From the NCBI GenBank assembly GCA_001695595.3, contig MBPM02000031.1:186001-250000 (forward strand): a DNA stretch of 64,000 bases. Reading direction: 5' to 3'. The translations under genes were made by a program, and so were the position numbers. The stretch comes from Plasmopara viticola (taxonomy: Eukaryota; Oomycota; Peronosporomycetes; Peronosporales; Peronosporaceae). The notes under the pieces are model-generated. The model was not told where the DNA came from, did no database searches, and was given only the letters and a program-made list of their open reading frames with translations. This document shows positions 20,247-31,906 of this stretch, piece by piece (the stretch's first letter is position 1; the number at the start of each line of letters is the position of its first letter).

Positions 20247-21369
20247 GGCTTGAAGTCACCCAAAAAAGCTGGGGACCGACCTCCAGGGCTAATTTTAAGA
20301 TCTATTTCAAGCGCGTACGTGCAATAGAGTAGAAGTTGCTGTTCGATCACTCAAGCTGCAAGATTAAGAGCGGCCTCTTTTTTGGGCTTCTTGACCTCCC
20401 AAGCCAGAGACACTTTTTGTGGAGTGCATTGTAAATTAGAGGCCTTCAAATGGGTCACGAAGAACTTTTTGTGAATCAGTGCGGTCATTTCTCTTCAGAA
20501 AATTGTGGAGGCCTCTAGAGTGGCTTTAACACGACTATTTGAGAGTCATTGTGCACAACAATCAGTAGCAATAAGCGCTTCGTATGTAGACCGTGGTCTT
20601 TCGGTCGTGCGTTTAGGATCAACCTCATGAGCGCTTAGACGCAATGATTTTAGTGCCTAAGTTAACATTATGTCAAATCCGAGATATTTTAAAGATTTAA
20701 ATCTATGCTGCTTAATTGCTCTCCACGCTCACAACCGTTGACTTCTCGTCTATGGAATGGGTGTCATACCAAAAATATACAACTGCGCTTCTTTTTGTAG
20801 GGCTTGAAGTCACACGAAAAAAGCCGTATACTGAATTCCAGGGCTGATCCTGATATCTGTCTTAAGCGCGTACGTACAATATAGAAGAAGTTGCTGTATG
20901 CACAAACAAGCTGCAAGACCAAGATAAAGCGGCGTTCTTTCGCGCTCCTCTTCCACCAAGGCCAGAGATACGTCTATGTAGAGTGTGTTGTAAATTAAAG
21001 GCACTCTCATTTGTCGCGAAGAAATACTTGTGAATTCGTGCAGTCATCCCTCTCCAAAACTTGTTGAAGCCGTTAGAGCGGTATTAACAAGACTGTCTGA
21101 GAACCATTGCGCTCAACACTCAGAAGCAATAGGCGCTTCGTATACATATTGTGGTCCTTCGGCCGTGCGTTGGGGGTCAACCTCATGCACGCGTTCAAGT
21201 GTTACAATCCCAGTGCCTGACTATGTCAAAGCCGACACATCTCGGAGATTAACTATCTACGTTATTAAATTGCACTCTCTGCTCATAGACGTTAAGTCCT
21301 CGTTAATGGAGAACAAATTTTGGCTGTGATACCAGAAATAATCAGCAGAGCTTCTTCTTGTGGCAACAT
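20247..21369. repeat. Diverged tandem direct duplication, two units of about 560 bases
   Basis: Unit 1 starts at about 20247 and unit 2 at 20801, both with GGCTTGAAGTCAC. They stay collinear through shared landmarks: GCGCGTACGT, AGAAGTTGCTGT, CAAGCTGCAAGA, ATTGTAAATTA, CTTGTGAAT, GGTC..TTCGG and GTCAACCTCATG. A third, very degenerate start (GGTTGAATTCAC) appears at 21370. Similarity is obvious by eye but interrupted by many substitutions and small gaps. Minus-strand fragments in both units begin MTA-IHK-FF. This could be an old repeated gene fragment or a non-coding satellite-like repeat. I do not recognise it. Confidence 0.65.
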
Positions 21370-24300
21370 TGGTTGAATTCACTGCAAGCGACCCTTAACT
21401 TGAGTCTTAATATGACGCCAAGGAATTTTTACGGTGCTTAAAGCACGCACGAAATCGTTTTAAGGCTGTGCTGAGACAATGACCTCGTTTGTGCTAAGTT
21501 CGGTTCATAGATGCCACGCAAGGGGCCACCTTAAAAGAGGTTATGAGGAGGGTGAAGCAAGTGAGAATCCAGCTCAAAGCCACATCGGCCGGGTCGCATA
21601 CACTCGGAAAGTTCTGTTTTTCGTTACCAATACCACTACCAAAATTCAAGGAAACCGTTGCCTTTTCACGTTGCGGCTTCTAGAACCGTCGGTGAGTGCG
21701 TAACATCGCCCCTCACCTACTGCCTAAATGTCTTTCGTCACAGATCTTATACAGAAAATGCAGGGTTATCTTATTCTTCTTTTCCTCGTCCCCATTCAGG
21801 TGAGCTCATAAGTTGAAGCATCCTAGGTTGAATCTTTGCCTCTTAAAACTAAGGACGTTTTTTTTCAAGTGCGAACTATCGCATAGCCGGAGAGTCTGTT
21901 GACAACTCTATCTCATTTTTTATTACACACCACTTACACTGCAAAATCTTGATCATATCGTACGATTTTGACCAACCCCAGTTGAATATGTATGGCATGT
22001 GTATGTGTATCCAGTCGTCATACTCGCTGCAGACCCTCATCCTCTGGCGAAAGAGGTGTGACGCTATGTCTCGGTAGAATTTTTAATTAATTCTCCCACC
22101 GACTATCTAGCTCGCACAAGCTTTTTGGTGTTTGTGGTACTATTTAGCATAATGTCCAATCGTGCACCAAACATACCTTAATCACCATGACTGATAGCGC
22201 GGTGCACTTCGTTGAAGCTGACTTCCCAAAGCGCAATCTTTCTGGACTATTTATTCCAATCCATAATTTTTTAATCGCGTCGGTGTTCGATACGAAGCTT
22301 TTGGAATGACTAGAATACCAAGATGTTGATGAAAACGGCCATGGCGCTAACAGATTGCTGAAATATGTGTACCGTGCTGCGTCGCATCGCTCTTTTATCT
22401 AAAATGTTATCTTACCTTGAAAGATCCCACCATAAATTAGCCGAGTATGCTTCTCGCGATTGATCGCACTCTTTATTAGCAACAACGGGTGTTTTTATGT
22501 TCCACTGGACCAAGACGTGGGTCGTCATACGTCTGTAGAACAAATAAATGTCAAGCTATTTGTACTCTTCGGCGTAACCAAACGCGCTTTTAATTTTATC
22601 TATGGTTTTGCGGTGTACAAGTTTGGCTTTGTAGGCAGTGGTGGTCAGCGAGTTGATGCTCTTAAATGAAAAAATGAGCCTTTTGACTCCGCAATTCCCG
22701 GCGCTTCACACAGCATTCAACCGTACGAACGAATTGAACCAAGGAGGGACTGAATCGGGCTTAAGGATTCGGGCAGCCAGCTACGTATTACAAAACAGCA
22801 AGCTCTTCCAAAAGCTCTTTCGAAATTTCTGCTACTCTATCAATCAGCTTCCACCAAGTTGGATGCGATAATCTCTAGCTCCATGAACTCGAATACAAAT
22901 ACATTGCGGCCTTCACGTCAGGTGAATGCGCAATTCAATTTCAAACGGAATCGGGCTTTGGCAAATACACCTTATGGTAAAAGCACACACCGCGTTGTGG
23001 AAACCCAATAATGCTCCATTATGCAAATAGCCATAAAACCATTTCTAAAGGCCTATCTGAAATTTAAAAAGAAAGAAACGAGTGCACCTCATTAATTTTG
23101 TAAATTTTATGCAAAAAAACGTCTTGCTTATAACGATGACAAAACCGACAGTAGAGAAGGCTGGATAAAAGCATTGACGATGCCAAGAGCCCAAAGGCAG
23201 CTTCGACAAACAGAGATACACCCGCACTCTAGACGAGTTCTACTTTCAAGTCTGCGTGTGTGCCACGGCTCCCTCCAACTATGCCACAAGCGCTAATCAG
23301 AAGTGGCTTAGACGCACAAGCGCTGCTCGAGAAGAAAAGACACCAAAGAACTTTCAATCTCGCTGCACACGCGTATTGTTTGTCTCATAGTCCACAAACG
23401 CCCTTCACATCGAGCGCCTGAGTGAATACACGATAAGTTCTTCGTCTACAAAGATTTGTAAGCACAACGACAGTCCTACAAAGCGATTGTATCAACCGAA
23501 AGAAGGCCCAAAATACATAAGGGTTGTCATGTCTCACCAGACATGCAAAAGGTTAAGCTATGCTGAAAGGGAAGTCTAAGACAAATCAAGGCAGATTTTC
23601 TACCTCGAATGCGATCGCTGAGGATGTCAAAATCAGGAAGTAGGTGAGCTCAGGGACTACATTGTGATGAAGGGAAACGAGAATTAAAAGCGATTTCGAT
23701 GGATAAGACGTGATATCGGAAAATAACACTTTGTGAGATTGGTAGATCGTTGGCTATAAGCATAAACCAAATTTGACGGATGAGTTGGCGGTATACATAC
23801 GGCCTTATTTTTGGTGCACCAGAGTGCAGTCAATTTGCTACGTGCTCTGCCAATATACCACTTTCATGGTATGATCGATTTATTAAACCATGAAGGCCAA
23901 GTCACAGGAGCTTAAAACATGACTAGTCATATTGATTACAAGAATTAGTAGATTTGAGATAATCGAAACAGGTTTTAGCATGGACAAATCATCTTGGTAT
24001 GCAGTCTTCTAGCGGCTAGGAGTATTTACCCCATACAGACTCCGAACGCTACGTCGATCCGCATAAAGGTTGACTAGCCAATCTTGTTTTTGGAATGGGG
24101 AGTGCTTACTTTATACCAAGTTTATCTTACTTTAGAAGCAGTCAATCCTTGAAGAGAAAAGAGGTCCTTGTCGATATTCATAATATTATACATTCACTTG
24201 GCTGCCGTTTCTAATACTTACGTATGGAAAGAGAATCCCGTAGCTACTTGCTTAAATAAAAAGTGAGCTTAAGCCGCTGTCCTTTGTACCTGACCTAGAG

Positions 24301-24452
24301 CTGGTAACATACACAGATCGCTATTGACAATATTTAGTCATAGTCTCAACACTAAAAATTAATATAAACTTATGTGTATAAATTTGAATTAAAATTTTAG
24401 CTCTATCACTAAGATTTACTGCAAATTAAATACGCTATCATCGATGTATAGC
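21370..24452. other. Gene-free stretch
   Basis: About 3 kb with only short, unrecognised frames, the longest being 22460-22669 and 22638-22871 (+). The beginning may be a third, eroded unit of the preceding tandem repeat. No regulatory or RNA element could be supported. Confidence 0.3.
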
Positions 24453-24570
24453 ACGTTATCGAGACAGTGAAACTTGTCTCAATGACCCATATCTTGATGC
24501 ATGTTTATTTTGTTCTACTAACATGCATCAAGGTATGGGTCATTGAGCCATGTTTCACTGTCTCATAACG
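24453..24570. repeat. Long inverted repeat (about 52-base arms, short loop)
   Basis: The left arm starts CGTTATCGAGACAGTGAAAC and ends GATGCATGTT at about 24504. The right arm begins AACATGCATC at about 24520 and ends CTGTCTCATAACG at 24570. The arms pair almost perfectly over about 50 bases around a 15-base AT-rich loop. A transcript across it would fold into a long hairpin. It may be a fold-back or MITE-type element or a source of small RNAs. No target-site duplication is evident. Confidence 0.85.
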
Positions 24571-25305
24571 TCTCAGCACAAAGTAATGCCTTCTCATTGA
24601 GATTCAACTTTCACGTGGCATATGTTTTTAGGTCACCACCTGATGAAGCATTTGTATTTCCTGCACTCTGATACACTCTATATGAGTTCGACTAAAACCT
24701 CCTTGAGTCTTAACATTTAAGAAGCAGTTTTCAGACCTTTCTTTTATCCAGAAGTACCGTTGTGGTTTGTGTCGATTCCCAGAAGACCTCAACACGGATA
24801 GAATGAGCCTCATAGCTCATTTCAAAGACAGCCTCATGTACGTTGGCTATTGACCGCACAAATTATATTGCTGGGTTGATTTCGCAGGATATGAAGCAAG
24901 CTCACAATATCCGAATACCACACAGTGTTCTACGTGCGTACGCTACGCTGTCAGATGAAGATTCGACTCCATTTGCAAGGAGCTCACGCTATGTGCGTCG
25001 GACACCTTCTGTTCAGAATAAGCAACATACAAGCCTTATAGTTAAATACAAGCAATTAACTGGTGAGCAAGGAGAATAAGCTTTTTTCTCATGCTATCTC
25101 TTCACATACGGGCAAACCCAGCACGTGGGCTTGAGACTTGACCATTTAAAGGAATCATAGTGACAAAACTTGTACCATCTGCGCTCACGCACGTCCGTGT
25201 GTCGCACATCACGAGTAAGTGAGCGGCCAGTGATCTCAGTGCGCATCTCAAGCACCGCTTAGCCGCTCTTCGACCAAATGCATGTTGCTATTGAGCGTCA
25301 GCTGA
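24571..25305. other. Gene-free stretch
   Basis: Short frames only (for example 24843-25079, +) with no recognisable domain. It lies between two sets of inverted and direct repeats. Confidence 0.3.
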
Positions 25306-25480
25306 CGTGCGCAGACGCAATAGAGCCACAACTAAGCTTACATTCGCCCATTTGAAGTGCTGAGATGAGATGATGAAAGGTCATAGCTATGTCCCTTCTA
25401 TCATCTTAGACGTGAGCAGACGCAATAGAGTCACAAATAAGCGTATATTCGTTTGGCTGCCGAAACTGGCGATGAGTCAG
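25306..25480. repeat. Direct repeats of about 50 bases, spaced about 105 bases
   Basis: Two copies begin with GACGTG followed by a shared GCAGACGCAATAGAG core, then a TCACAA-type sequence, TAAGC and ATATTCG or ACATTCG. The copies start at about 25308 and 25412. They sit next to a perfect inverted repeat at 25497-25548, so the cluster may be the end of one degenerate element. Confidence 0.5.
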
Positions 25481-25496
25481 TACCGGAAAGTGCATT

Positions 25497-25548
25497 CACT
25501 GACGATGCATTATTTGCGAATTATAAACCAAATAATGCATCGTCAGTG
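25497..25548. repeat. Perfect inverted repeat, 20-base arms
   Basis: The left arm CACTGACGATGCATTATTTG (25497-25516) is exactly complementary to the right arm at 25529-25548, with a 12-base loop. A T-run follows at 25554-25561. It is a perfect hairpin, and its function is unknown. Confidence 0.8.
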
Positions 25549-28500
25549 GATGATTTTTTTTTCTAACGGTCGAAACCTTTATTATGCTGAAAACGCTGGT
25601 AGCGATGATCAAAAAGTGTACGACGCTAAGGCAACGACGCCAAAGTAAGGCTTTGAGCTCTCATGGGCTCTTAAAGTCCACTTCACACTACAAAAATTCG
25701 ACCCTTGCGACGGCATTGCGCTAAGGTTCACTACACTTAAAAGTCTTACTATCAATGAGAGGCAAAACGGACCACGTTCCAGCATCATGCGTGTCCGTCG
25801 CATTGATGACGCTCGCGACCAATGATCCAATAATTCTTTGTGGAAAGACTATCGCTCAACGGATATAAGGTACTCCGGGGATAACAGACTGCCCAATCGA
25901 AAGATGGCAAGCTGTAGCACTGACAGCATGTACTGCGTGCCGCACCTCCATGGTCTTGAAAACTTGCACCACTGATGTTCAAGCCTCGAGCGCGAGATCG
26001 CATCATTTTGCAAGCAAGTCGATCGACCCGCACTCCTCAAGACAGAAGCCATGATTCACTGTGTCCAAAATTAAATTTTGACCCATCTGATGGGTCAGCC
26101 GCCTTGCGTCAATGTTTCGCTCACATCTGGCTCATTCTATGACACGGTTAGTGTAAGTCCAAACTAAACCCTCGGTGTGATTGTATCTTTTGGGAGCGTT
26201 AAATGTAAGCTGGGCCCCTTCTGGCTACACCTAAAATACGAAGAAAGCGTGAGTGTAAATTTTGACTTAAAGACACCAAAATTGTGTTTGTACGTACATT
26301 CTTAGCTTAAGCTAACAAATGATTATTACTTTAATATCCAAGCTTGTTTATTCTTACGTTTTGCTTAAAACAATCATCATATGTTTGCTGCTTTGTTTAA
26401 AGCATAGCTTTGACCCTTGACTATATTATGTTTACGGAGTATGGAAGGGCTATACTAAGTAAGCTTTTCAGCTGTTCTTTTCTCGAACCAGATCGATTAC
26501 AATCGAACGCCGAAGGCGCATCCGCAATAATTTGAGGCACTTTAGATACTCACAGAGCATACTACCTAGTGCTATTCGTGGTGAATGATATGTTGCTTTT
26601 CCGTACCAGGATAAAGTGAATATCGTCGAAAAATGTACAGCACATTTTGCATTTTGACAAGTTGTTCTGTGACATATTCGCTCAAAACCTTGGTGACTTT
26701 GCAGAGATGGTGGCCGCACTTTGTGAATCAAAAGCGTGTTCGACTTTTTACTTGCCGTTGGTAGAAAGTTGGCGCTGAGTGGGAGACCGTGCTTTTTGTG
26801 ATTATTAATCTTCACTTTCTTAACCTAAAGGAGGTGTCAATGACATCAAACTAAAGGTCACTTATATAGCACACAGTATCATTGCCTCAACCAGATACTT
26901 TTGTGACGCACACCTCTCTCAGGTGGCAACGCCTAATGCGGGTTTCATAAAACCACATTTTACATCCCTTTACCAACGTATCTACGAAATTGATAGATCT
27001 TCAAGATCGAGAATCAACTCTAATCATAAAGTGCCGCTTTCGTACCGTTATAACACCACTTTATCGAATAATGATGTGAAGCTTATCGTTGGTCAAGGTC
27101 ACAGGACCAAGATATGCTGTTTACTTCACAAAATTTCATGAACTCTGATTGGCACCTCGTCGGCTTAAGCAGACCGTTCAGGCTAATCATTCCTTTAGCC
27201 GTACCGCCACCCTGCTTTCAAAAGGGCATATAACTAGGCGCTAACATCGATCACCGCGATGTTGAATCCCCGTCCACCCCGTACTGCTCGATTAAAGCCA
27301 TACGTCTCCGTTTGCTTCTTGATAAATTTAATTGTCTCGATGTAACTTTCCGTGTCGTACTTAAGGATACAGAATGTGCAATTACGCACTATTATTTACA
27401 TTGACGTCCAGCAAAGAGCTTCCGCTTTTCAGAGCTCCCGCTTAGCCTACTCTGCTACATTTAACGTACCCAAGAACTCTTAATCTAGTCTACTACACAT
27501 GTAACGAGTGTTATAAACGACGAGCGTTGCTCAGTAGATCACATGCCACTCGAGGGCATTGTTGGAGCTTCGTCCATTCTGCCTTGACCTATGACCAACC
27601 ATGCCTATACAGGCACGTAGCAAATGATGCATTCAACAAGCATATCTTATTAAATAAAATACCACTTCAAGCTTCGGACTTTCGCCTCGACATACCACCG
27701 TATAATTTTACCGCTTTATATCTAACACATTGATCGGCTCAGTTTTGGAGCCATGTCAATTTTACGGCAGAGGGTATTCATGACTTACCAAAAATTCGCT
27801 AGGATCACATCAAGTCGAAATTAAGGTCTTTCACCTCCAATCAAATTAAAATTTGTTGTGCTCGAGTCACGCCATATATAGGATGAGGTCATGCCTTCGT
27901 TCAAACAACGCTTGAAGCTATCAAAGTCGAGAGCTTTGCACCTAGTTCAATCTTTTACGAGACACCAATATATAAAACATTGGCGCTATAAATTAGGGGA
28001 TATCCGCTCAACAATGGCTAATACACCGCTGATGAAGCATCGACAGAATCACATATGCTTTCTCTCCGTCAGCGTTGAAAGATTGCACTTTTTACTGCCT
28101 AATGAGCCTACCTGTGCGAACTGTACCTCTTAAATGTTGATTGCGGCATTTGATGCATCCTTCCCGGCTTCTTGCAACGTATGCAAAACGCTGCCATTTG
28201 CGCTGCGTAGGTAGTATGTTTCATCAAAAGGCGAATATCTAGAGAGGGACGACGGCCAAAGAGCTTGTTAAGCTAGGACAAACTCAACGAGATTCTTTTT
28301 ATTATGCAAGCGTAGCCACACATAATATGCATAGTAGGTTAGTTGAAAGACATGCGACAGCCGACGCTTCAGCCCATCTCGCCTAAACAAGGAATTAGCG
28401 CATAAGTGCTCATTTTGCGTGCTTTTCTACCAAACTACGAGGTATACAGAGCCACGCTCTGGTGCTCTGTTTGGAAGTAGGCGGACAACATGCCGTTTTA

Positions 28501-29248
28501 ACCTTTTTGGCCCGAAGAAGAAATTTCTTCTTTTTTCCATATTTTGATCTTCACGCACAACATGAGAAACTTCGGTTTGGGTATGGTATTTACTTTGGAC
28601 GCCGGCGTCAACAACGCAGACGACCGCGATGATGACCCAACAAAACGTAATAATAACATGCAAACCTGCACTGATCGAACCAGAGCCTTGTGCAACCAAA
28701 TGTTAAATTCACTAAGTGAAGATGAACTGTCAGCCGTCTGAGGCAAATGCGCATACTGCTCCATCCTCATAGAGGATTAGTCTTAACGACTCGACTTATA
28801 ATCCACAAGTGCTACCAGGTGCATTGAGGCTGCTGTAGCCGCTAATTTACACGAAACTTGAGTTAGAAACTTTAAACTTTGACACGTTGAACAAATGCGC
28901 AAAACTTCTACAATTACTACCCAGCATAGCAATTTCTACTAAGAAAGCCACGGACTGCTTTGCTGTCACCCCTCAAATTAAGTACTGCCCCAAAATTGAT
29001 GCTCGTACTTTATGTTACTCAATATGGTAATACCGTCACCAGTGCGACACACAGAGTTTGTGTAACGCACATACGTGAAGCAACATCATCATACATATGT
29101 TTAGCGCCTCTATCGGAGACTTTATCGATTGGATGGTTGACGTGCAATTTTCTCAAAGTCGATAATTACAATTTATAAATTACGCCTGTTTCCACGGATA
29201 TTACCTTGTGATGGGCATTCAAGAATACAAATTTGAAATTAATTAATC
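25549..29248. other. Gene-free stretch
   Basis: About 3.7 kb without a supportable gene. It contains a 21-base match to the conserved bacterial/organellar 23S rRNA segment GGTACTCCGGGGATAACAG (25867-25887), described under findings. The frames at 26468-26815 (-), 27891-28133 (+) and 28427-28770 (-) have no recognised family. Confidence 0.3.
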
Positions 29249-30055
29249 ATGGCGTCGCTGCTCTCGTGGGTGAACCTGGCGCTCTACGTGATACAGCTTA
29301 TCGTGAATAGATACGCATCACGCAACATTGGTCCTATGTCGCGTCGCCACGAGACTTTGATCACGCCTGCACCGTACGCGTTCAGCATCTGGAGTCTTAT
29401 TTACGCGCTCTTAGCCGCCACTGTCGTTGTCGACTGCATCTGGCCTTCAGTCTCTTTCTACACAAACGCCCCTAATGCCGACGTTTTGCGCACTCTTTTT
29501 GCTGTTTCGTGTCTTATGAACATGGCGTGGCTAATTCTCTTTTCCAACGAATTGGTGAACTTGGCTACCGGCACGATTGTGATTCTTTGGCTCTCGCTTT
29601 TCGTTCTTTACGCTCATATTATCACAGAACGTCGTAACGCTGGTTTCAATCTCACGACTTACTTTCTGAGCGAACTTGGAGTCACCATTTACTTTGCTTG
29701 GACCTGTGCTGCCACGCTCATCAGCTTTGCTGTCACTTTTCAGTACGTCGCTGGCGACTATCTATCACTCACGTCATATGTGGTGCTGTTGTCGGTGCTA
29801 GTTGTGGGTACCCTCTCGACTGTCATTTACGAGGGTGACATTGCAAGTGGTCTTATTGTCATTTGGGCGCTGGTCGGCCTTGCAGTCAAGCAAACTACAC
29901 TGGAAGCGCACGTTGAACTTATCGCGATGAATATTCGTGCGTGCGCTACACAAAGTGCTGCTGTTGTTTTTGCTTTCATCATCATCTCAGTCGCCCGCAC
30001 GGTGCTGAAATACAACACGTGCGTTTTGTTGGTAAAGGATTTGATTGAATACTGA
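29249..30055 (+). CDS. TspO/MBR-like multipass membrane protein B
   Basis: The single exon encodes 268 residues with about seven hydrophobic segments. HETLITPAPYAFSIWSLIYA (residues 35-54) is nearly identical to the matching block of the protein at 4619-5401. The later segment LGVTIYFAWTCAATL is also shared, as are SGLIVIWALVGLAVK and MNIRACATQSAAVV near the end. The family comparison is the TspO/MBR-related PAGYxFSIWxxIY type. The ATG at 29249 follows AATTAATC and gives an N-terminus that aligns with the paralogue (ASLLSWVNLALYVIQLIVNR). The protein is 8 residues longer and ends LIEY. The gene stands alone in repeat-rich DNA, 24 kb from its paralogue and in the same orientation. Confidence 0.78.
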   Translation: MASLLSWVNLALYVIQLIVNRYASRNIGPMSRRHETLITPAPYAFSIWSLIYALLAATVVVDCIWPSVSFYTNAPNADVLRTLFAVSCLMNMAWLILFSNELVNLATGTIVILWLSLFVLYAHIITERRNAGFNLTTYFLSELGVTIYFAWTCAATLISFAVTFQYVAGDYLSLTSYVVLLSVLVVGTLSTVIYEGDIASGLIVIWALVGLAVKQTTLEAHVELIAMNIRACATQSAAVVFAFIIISVARTVLKYNTCVLLVKDLIEY

Positions 30056-31510
30056 ATGCCTTGTGTTGTGTTTATAATAGGCAATCTTGTTCGCTTCAAT
30101 CGGGTGCCCCGCTCTATGGCGAAAAACCTCTGAATTACGGCACCACCCACGCGTAGCTTCTTTCGTTTGCTAAAGTACAACTTTGTAGATCAAAACCTTT
30201 GATTTTTGACTGTCAACATTAACTCCGAGCTATGATTTCGCGCTAAATCGCGTAGAAGGCGTAATCTCACCCACACTACGTATTCATTGCTTCTCTAAAT
30301 AAAGTGCTCCTGTTGTTTTCTAGGCCAAACACTTTGCCAAATCGCGGATCTACTGAACGCACGTGCTGCTTTCGACTAAAACCTGTCCAAAAGGTACCTC
30401 TAGTTACGTCAAGGTGTGCACTTAAGGACAGCTCTTAAACAAAATTTTGGGTGAACCTTTTTTTTTACTCGCCGTCACTGTCATTTCGAGCCACATTCCT
30501 TTGTTAACTTAGCTCTGGACAGCGTCGGTCTCACCTTCACCGTACAAAAACTCAAGCACCTCAAGATATGGTGTCTGTGTGCGCAAACGATCGGTCACGT
30601 GATAATTATAGCGTATTTGAGGTTGCGCCCCAGCTCGAACAAGGGGGAATGACGAACGTCTGGCATAAAGCGGGCATCAAATTTAATTCGGCGCAGGCCA
30701 CGTCGCATTTCCGTCCGGCCTTGCTTGCAAGCTTTGTATGTGAGTGTATCATTAACTATTGTTAATTAATTTCACCGACGCCATCTTAGGATCGAGACAC
30801 CTATACGTCACGGCTAGTGGATACAACACCGCAGAATTCAATCAAATGCACCAGTTTGGTTTGTGGGCAGTAAAAGAATGCTGTTTGCTATACATGTCGC
30901 TCGCTATTTCACTTTAATTAACCGATACCTTGTCAACTTTTACGAGTGCTTCATAAGTGATGTTCGAAATTTGTGGAGCCTACAGAAATTTATAAGAAAT
31001 TGCAATTTGCAATGCTCATCGTCGATTCTAGTCCGATGTTCGCTCATTTAAATGCCAGTATTTAGTTTATATATAAATCGACCCAATACCTCAAACCTCG
31101 AGCGTGACGTGTCTGTCGTATATGTGATGGCGTCATACAGCATCTAGCAGAGAAGACGTGAACGAAATTCGGCCTAATGAGCAGTAGTTTGCAGTTTCAA
31201 AAAAATTAGTAAATAGTGAACCTTTACCAGGCATTCAGTTTTCAGGTTTGGGCGCTCACTAAGTTGGAATAGATCATTTCTTCTGGTCTCTCATTGACTG
31301 CAGTGAATCATTTAAACTTAAAACGTGGCTGTGTGACCACTAATTTTTAAAAGCAAAGATTCTCTAGATTGTAGTCCTGTTTCGCTCGCATGCACACAAG
31401 TAAAAACTTTGCATACTTTGCGCATAATTACATCCCTCACAGCTTCCTCCTTTCCAAAATATAGACTCGCAAGACCGTGAAAAGCGCATATATCACTTTA
31501 TACAGGCCAC
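30056..31510. other. Intergenic region with one composition-distinct block
   Basis: Most of it is AT-rich without features. A block at about 30540-30770 is GC-richer with coding-like codon use in a 65-residue plus-strand frame. That frame is followed by a donor-like GTATGTGAG near 30737. The complementary strand also reads through part of the block. I do not recognise either translation. Confidence 0.3.
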
Positions 31511-31906
31511 TCATTGAATCATAGACAGTCTGACGCACGCAAAACATTTTGTTTTGGCCATTGAAACAACGTCGAGCGGAAAAACCGTAAGCAAATTCCG
31601 ATGTCGAAGCTTAGCATCGCGGTCTAGGATGATTGAAAGAGGCTGCGGTTGATTAGCGCCAACTAATTCATATATGCATTGAATCACACAAACCACAGCT
31701 AACAATTGTAGATTTGTTTCTCTTTCCAATAGTAATTTAGAGTGTAACAAATCATAGGTGGTTCGAGTTATGCAGCTAAAAGTAATAATTTCCGTTGTAC
31801 GCTGTTGAGCACTCCGAGTTCTGTGATTTGCTTCGCTAGCGTTCAAACAGCAGCTAATGAATACGCTCGCTACACTTCTTTTTTTTAAAGACATTGCAGC
31901 CATCAA
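31511..31906 (-). mobile_element. Probable Ty3/Gypsy integrase core relic
   Basis: The 131-residue minus-strand frame contains QPQPLSIILDRDAKLRHRNL followed by LTVF. This fits the Gypsy integrase stretch HGLPxxIVSDRDAKFTSxFWxxLF. The upstream residues VCVIQCIYELVGANQ occupy the place of LFFDNIVRLHG. No RT or RNase H was found beside it, so it is an isolated fragment. The frame is open but too short and altered to be functional. Confidence 0.45.
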
